Shown here: positions 5,862-6,776 of the stretch, piece by piece
Position numbering within the stretch: position 1 is the stretch's first letter
Layout of the letters: every line of letters starts with the position of its first letter
Source: an uncultured Lachnospiraceae bacterium
Lineage (GTDB): Bacteria; Bacillota; Clostridia; Lachnospirales; Lachnospiraceae
Assembly (NCBI GenBank): GCA_945643825.1
Contig: CALZEZ010000076.1
Span: 1-6,776, forward strand
Reading direction: 5' to 3'
Length of the DNA stretch: 6,776 nt
Notes under the pieces: model-generated
Told to the model about the DNA's origin: nothing
What the model saw: the letters and a program-made list of their open reading frames with translations, nothing else
The model's database searches: none
Position numbers and translations under genes: made by a program

Positions 5862-5890
5862 TTGACAGAATCGAACAAATGTTTTAAAGT
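5862..5890 (+). promoter_or_regulatory. recA promoter
   Basis: A consensus -35 TTGACA (5862-5867) and a -10 TAAAGT (5885-5890, 4 of 6) are 17 bp apart. The predicted start near 5897 gives a leader of about 46 nt. The first LexA box fills the spacer, so LexA binding would block RNA polymerase directly. Confidence 0.88.
5872..5885. promoter_or_regulatory. LexA (SOS) box 1 of recA
   Basis: CGAACAAATGTTTT matches the Bacillus-type LexA/DinR consensus CGAACRNRYGTTYC at 13 of 14 positions. It lies between the -35 and -10 elements of the recA promoter, the expected operator position for SOS repression that is relieved by RecA-stimulated LexA self-cleavage. Confidence 0.88.
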
Positions 5891-5900
5891 CTAAGAAGAG

Positions 5901-5914
5901 AGAACGTGCGTTCT
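5901..5914. promoter_or_regulatory. LexA (SOS) box 2 of recA
   Basis: AGAACGTGCGTTCT has perfect GAAC-N4-GTTC core arms and matches the Bacillus-type consensus at 12 of 14 positions. It sits just downstream of the predicted transcription start, 29 bp centre to centre from box 1 (close to three helical turns), so two LexA dimers could bind on nearly the same face. Confidence 0.8.
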
Positions 5915-5942
5915 GAAATCGTATGTTCAGAAGGAGAAGGAA

Positions 5943-6776
5943 ATGGACAGAAATGATAAGTTAAAAGCATTGGATGCAGCATTATCACAGATCGAGAAAC
6001 AGTATGGAAAGGGTGCAGTAATGAAACTGGGCGATCCAGCCAGCCGGATGGCCGTTGAAACAATTCCGACAGGTTCATTAAGTCTGGATATTGCCCTGGG
6101 ACTTGGTGGAATCCCGAAAGGAAGAATTGTTGAGATTTACGGACCGGAATCATCTGGTAAGACGACGGTTACATTACATATGATTGCCGAGGTACAAAAG
6201 CGGGGAGGTATCGCCGGCTTTATTGATGCGGAACATGCTTTGGATCCGGTATATGCAAAAAATATTGGTGTGGATATTGATAATTTGTACATTTCACAGC
6301 CTGATTGCGGAGAACAGGCACTGGAGATAACGGAAACCATGGTTCGTTCCGGGGCTGTTGATATTGTGGTTGTGGATTCGGTTGCTGCGCTGGTTCCTAA
6401 AGCAGAGATTGATGGAGAGATGGGAGATTCCCATGTCGGACTGCAGGCACGTCTGATGTCTCAGGCGCTTAGAAAGCTTACAGCCGTGATTAGTAAATCA
6501 AATTGTACAGTAGTATTCATCAACCAGCTGCGTGAAAAAGTCGGCGTCATGTTCGGTAACCCGGAGACAACTACCGGAGGACGTGCACTAAAATTCTATT
6601 CATCTGTTCGGCTGGATGTGCGTCGGGTGGAGGCACTGAAACAGGGCGGAGAGGTGATTGGTAATCATACTCGCGTTAAGGTAGTCAAGAATAAAGTAGC
6701 TCCGCCATTTAAAGAAGCGGAATTTGACATTATGTTTGGAAAGGGCATTTCAGCATCAGGTGATGTATTGGATCTT
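5943..6776 (+). CDS. recA: Recombinase RecA, N-terminal 278 codons (3' end beyond the window)
   Basis: The product is the ATP-dependent strand-exchange protein of homologous recombination and the co-protease that triggers LexA cleavage in the SOS response. Visible features: the N-terminal polymerisation helix (about 3-30), Walker [10 protein letters not shown] (67-75), catalytic Glu97 in DAEHALD, Walker B ending at Asp145 (IVVVDS), the L1 region around [14 protein letters not shown] (158-171), and the L2 region starting at [21 protein letters not shown] (split across 193-213) with Gln195. RecA is normally about 345-355 residues, so the C-terminal 70-75 residues are cut by the window edge; no inactivating change is seen. 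The ATG at 5943 is preceded by AAGGAG (5931-5936) at 6 nt. It follows cinA after a terminator and has its own SOS-controlled promoter. Confidence 0.98.
   Translation, partial: MDRNDKLKALDAALSQIEKQYGKGAVMKLGDPASRMAVETIPTGSLSLDIALGLGGIPKGRIVEIYGPESSGKTTVTLHMIAEVQKRGGIAGFIDAEHALDPVYAKNIGVDIDNLYISQPDCGEQALEITETMVRSGAVDIVVVDSVAALVPKAEIDGEMGDSHVGLQARLMSQALRKLTAVISKSNCTVVFINQLREKVGVMFGNPETTTGGRALKFYSSVRLDVRRVEALKQGGEVIGNHTRVKVVKNKVAPPFKEAEFDIMFGKGISASGDVLDL

Noticed and set aside
1..6776. CRISPR array, mobile element, tRNA or rRNA
   Set aside because: No regularly spaced repeats, terminal inverted repeats, transposase or integrase motifs, or structured RNA signatures were found on either strand.
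5943..6776. Truncated recA pseudogene
   Set aside because: The frame is intact to the last base of the window with all key motifs present; the missing C-terminus is an edge effect.

Overview
The window looks like chromosomal housekeeping DNA from a low-to-mid GC anaerobic Firmicute, most likely class Clostridia and plausibly Lachnospiraceae. I infer this from the protein sequences, the strong AAGGAG-type ribosome binding sites, the Gram-positive gene order yicC/yloC-remA-gmk-rpoZ, and the Bacillus/Clostridium-type LexA boxes (GAAC-N4-GTTC) in front of recA. There is no transposase, integrase, CRISPR array, rRNA or tRNA gene.

Layout. Bases 1-812 (minus strand) hold the N-terminal 270 residues of an RqcH/FbpA (NFACT) ribosome quality-control protein that runs off the left edge. 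Bases 813-1196 are a divergent intergenic region with a promoter for each side. Between the promoters lies a puzzling short coding-like stretch (about 933-1120) that is open in two overlapping frames. From 1197 rightward all genes are on the plus strand. The first block, yicC (endoribonuclease family), remA (DUF370 DNA-binding regulator), gmk (guanylate kinase) and rpoZ (RNA polymerase omega), is tightly packed with 8-nt overlaps or a 2-nt gap. It is driven by a near-consensus promoter (TTGACG-N17-TATAAT) and closed by a strong intrinsic terminator at 3249-3278. The second block is rimO (ribosomal protein S12 methylthiotransferase), pgsA (phosphatidylglycerophosphate synthase) and a stand-alone CinA C-terminal/PncC-type amidase. 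It has overlapping or abutting reading frames and ends in a second terminator at 5677-5701. I see no clear promoter in front of rimO, so readthrough of the rpoZ terminator is the simplest source of its transcription.

The right end carries recA (278 codons present, cut by the window edge). Its promoter is a textbook SOS design: TTGACA-N17-TAAAGT with one LexA box inside the spacer and a second just downstream of the predicted start site. The 160-bp leader upstream also contains a 16-bp palindrome and a possible 38-codon ORF, neither of which I can assign.

Functionally the genes serve information processing and core metabolism: rescue of stalled ribosomes (RqcH), RNA turnover (YicC), ribosome modification (RimO), transcription (RpoZ), nucleotide supply (Gmk), membrane lipid synthesis (PgsA), NAD-derivative salvage (CinA/PncC) and DNA repair (RecA). 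I do not see a new defence or mobile system. The best candidates for follow-up are the dual-frame small ORF between rqcH and yicC and the recA upstream region.
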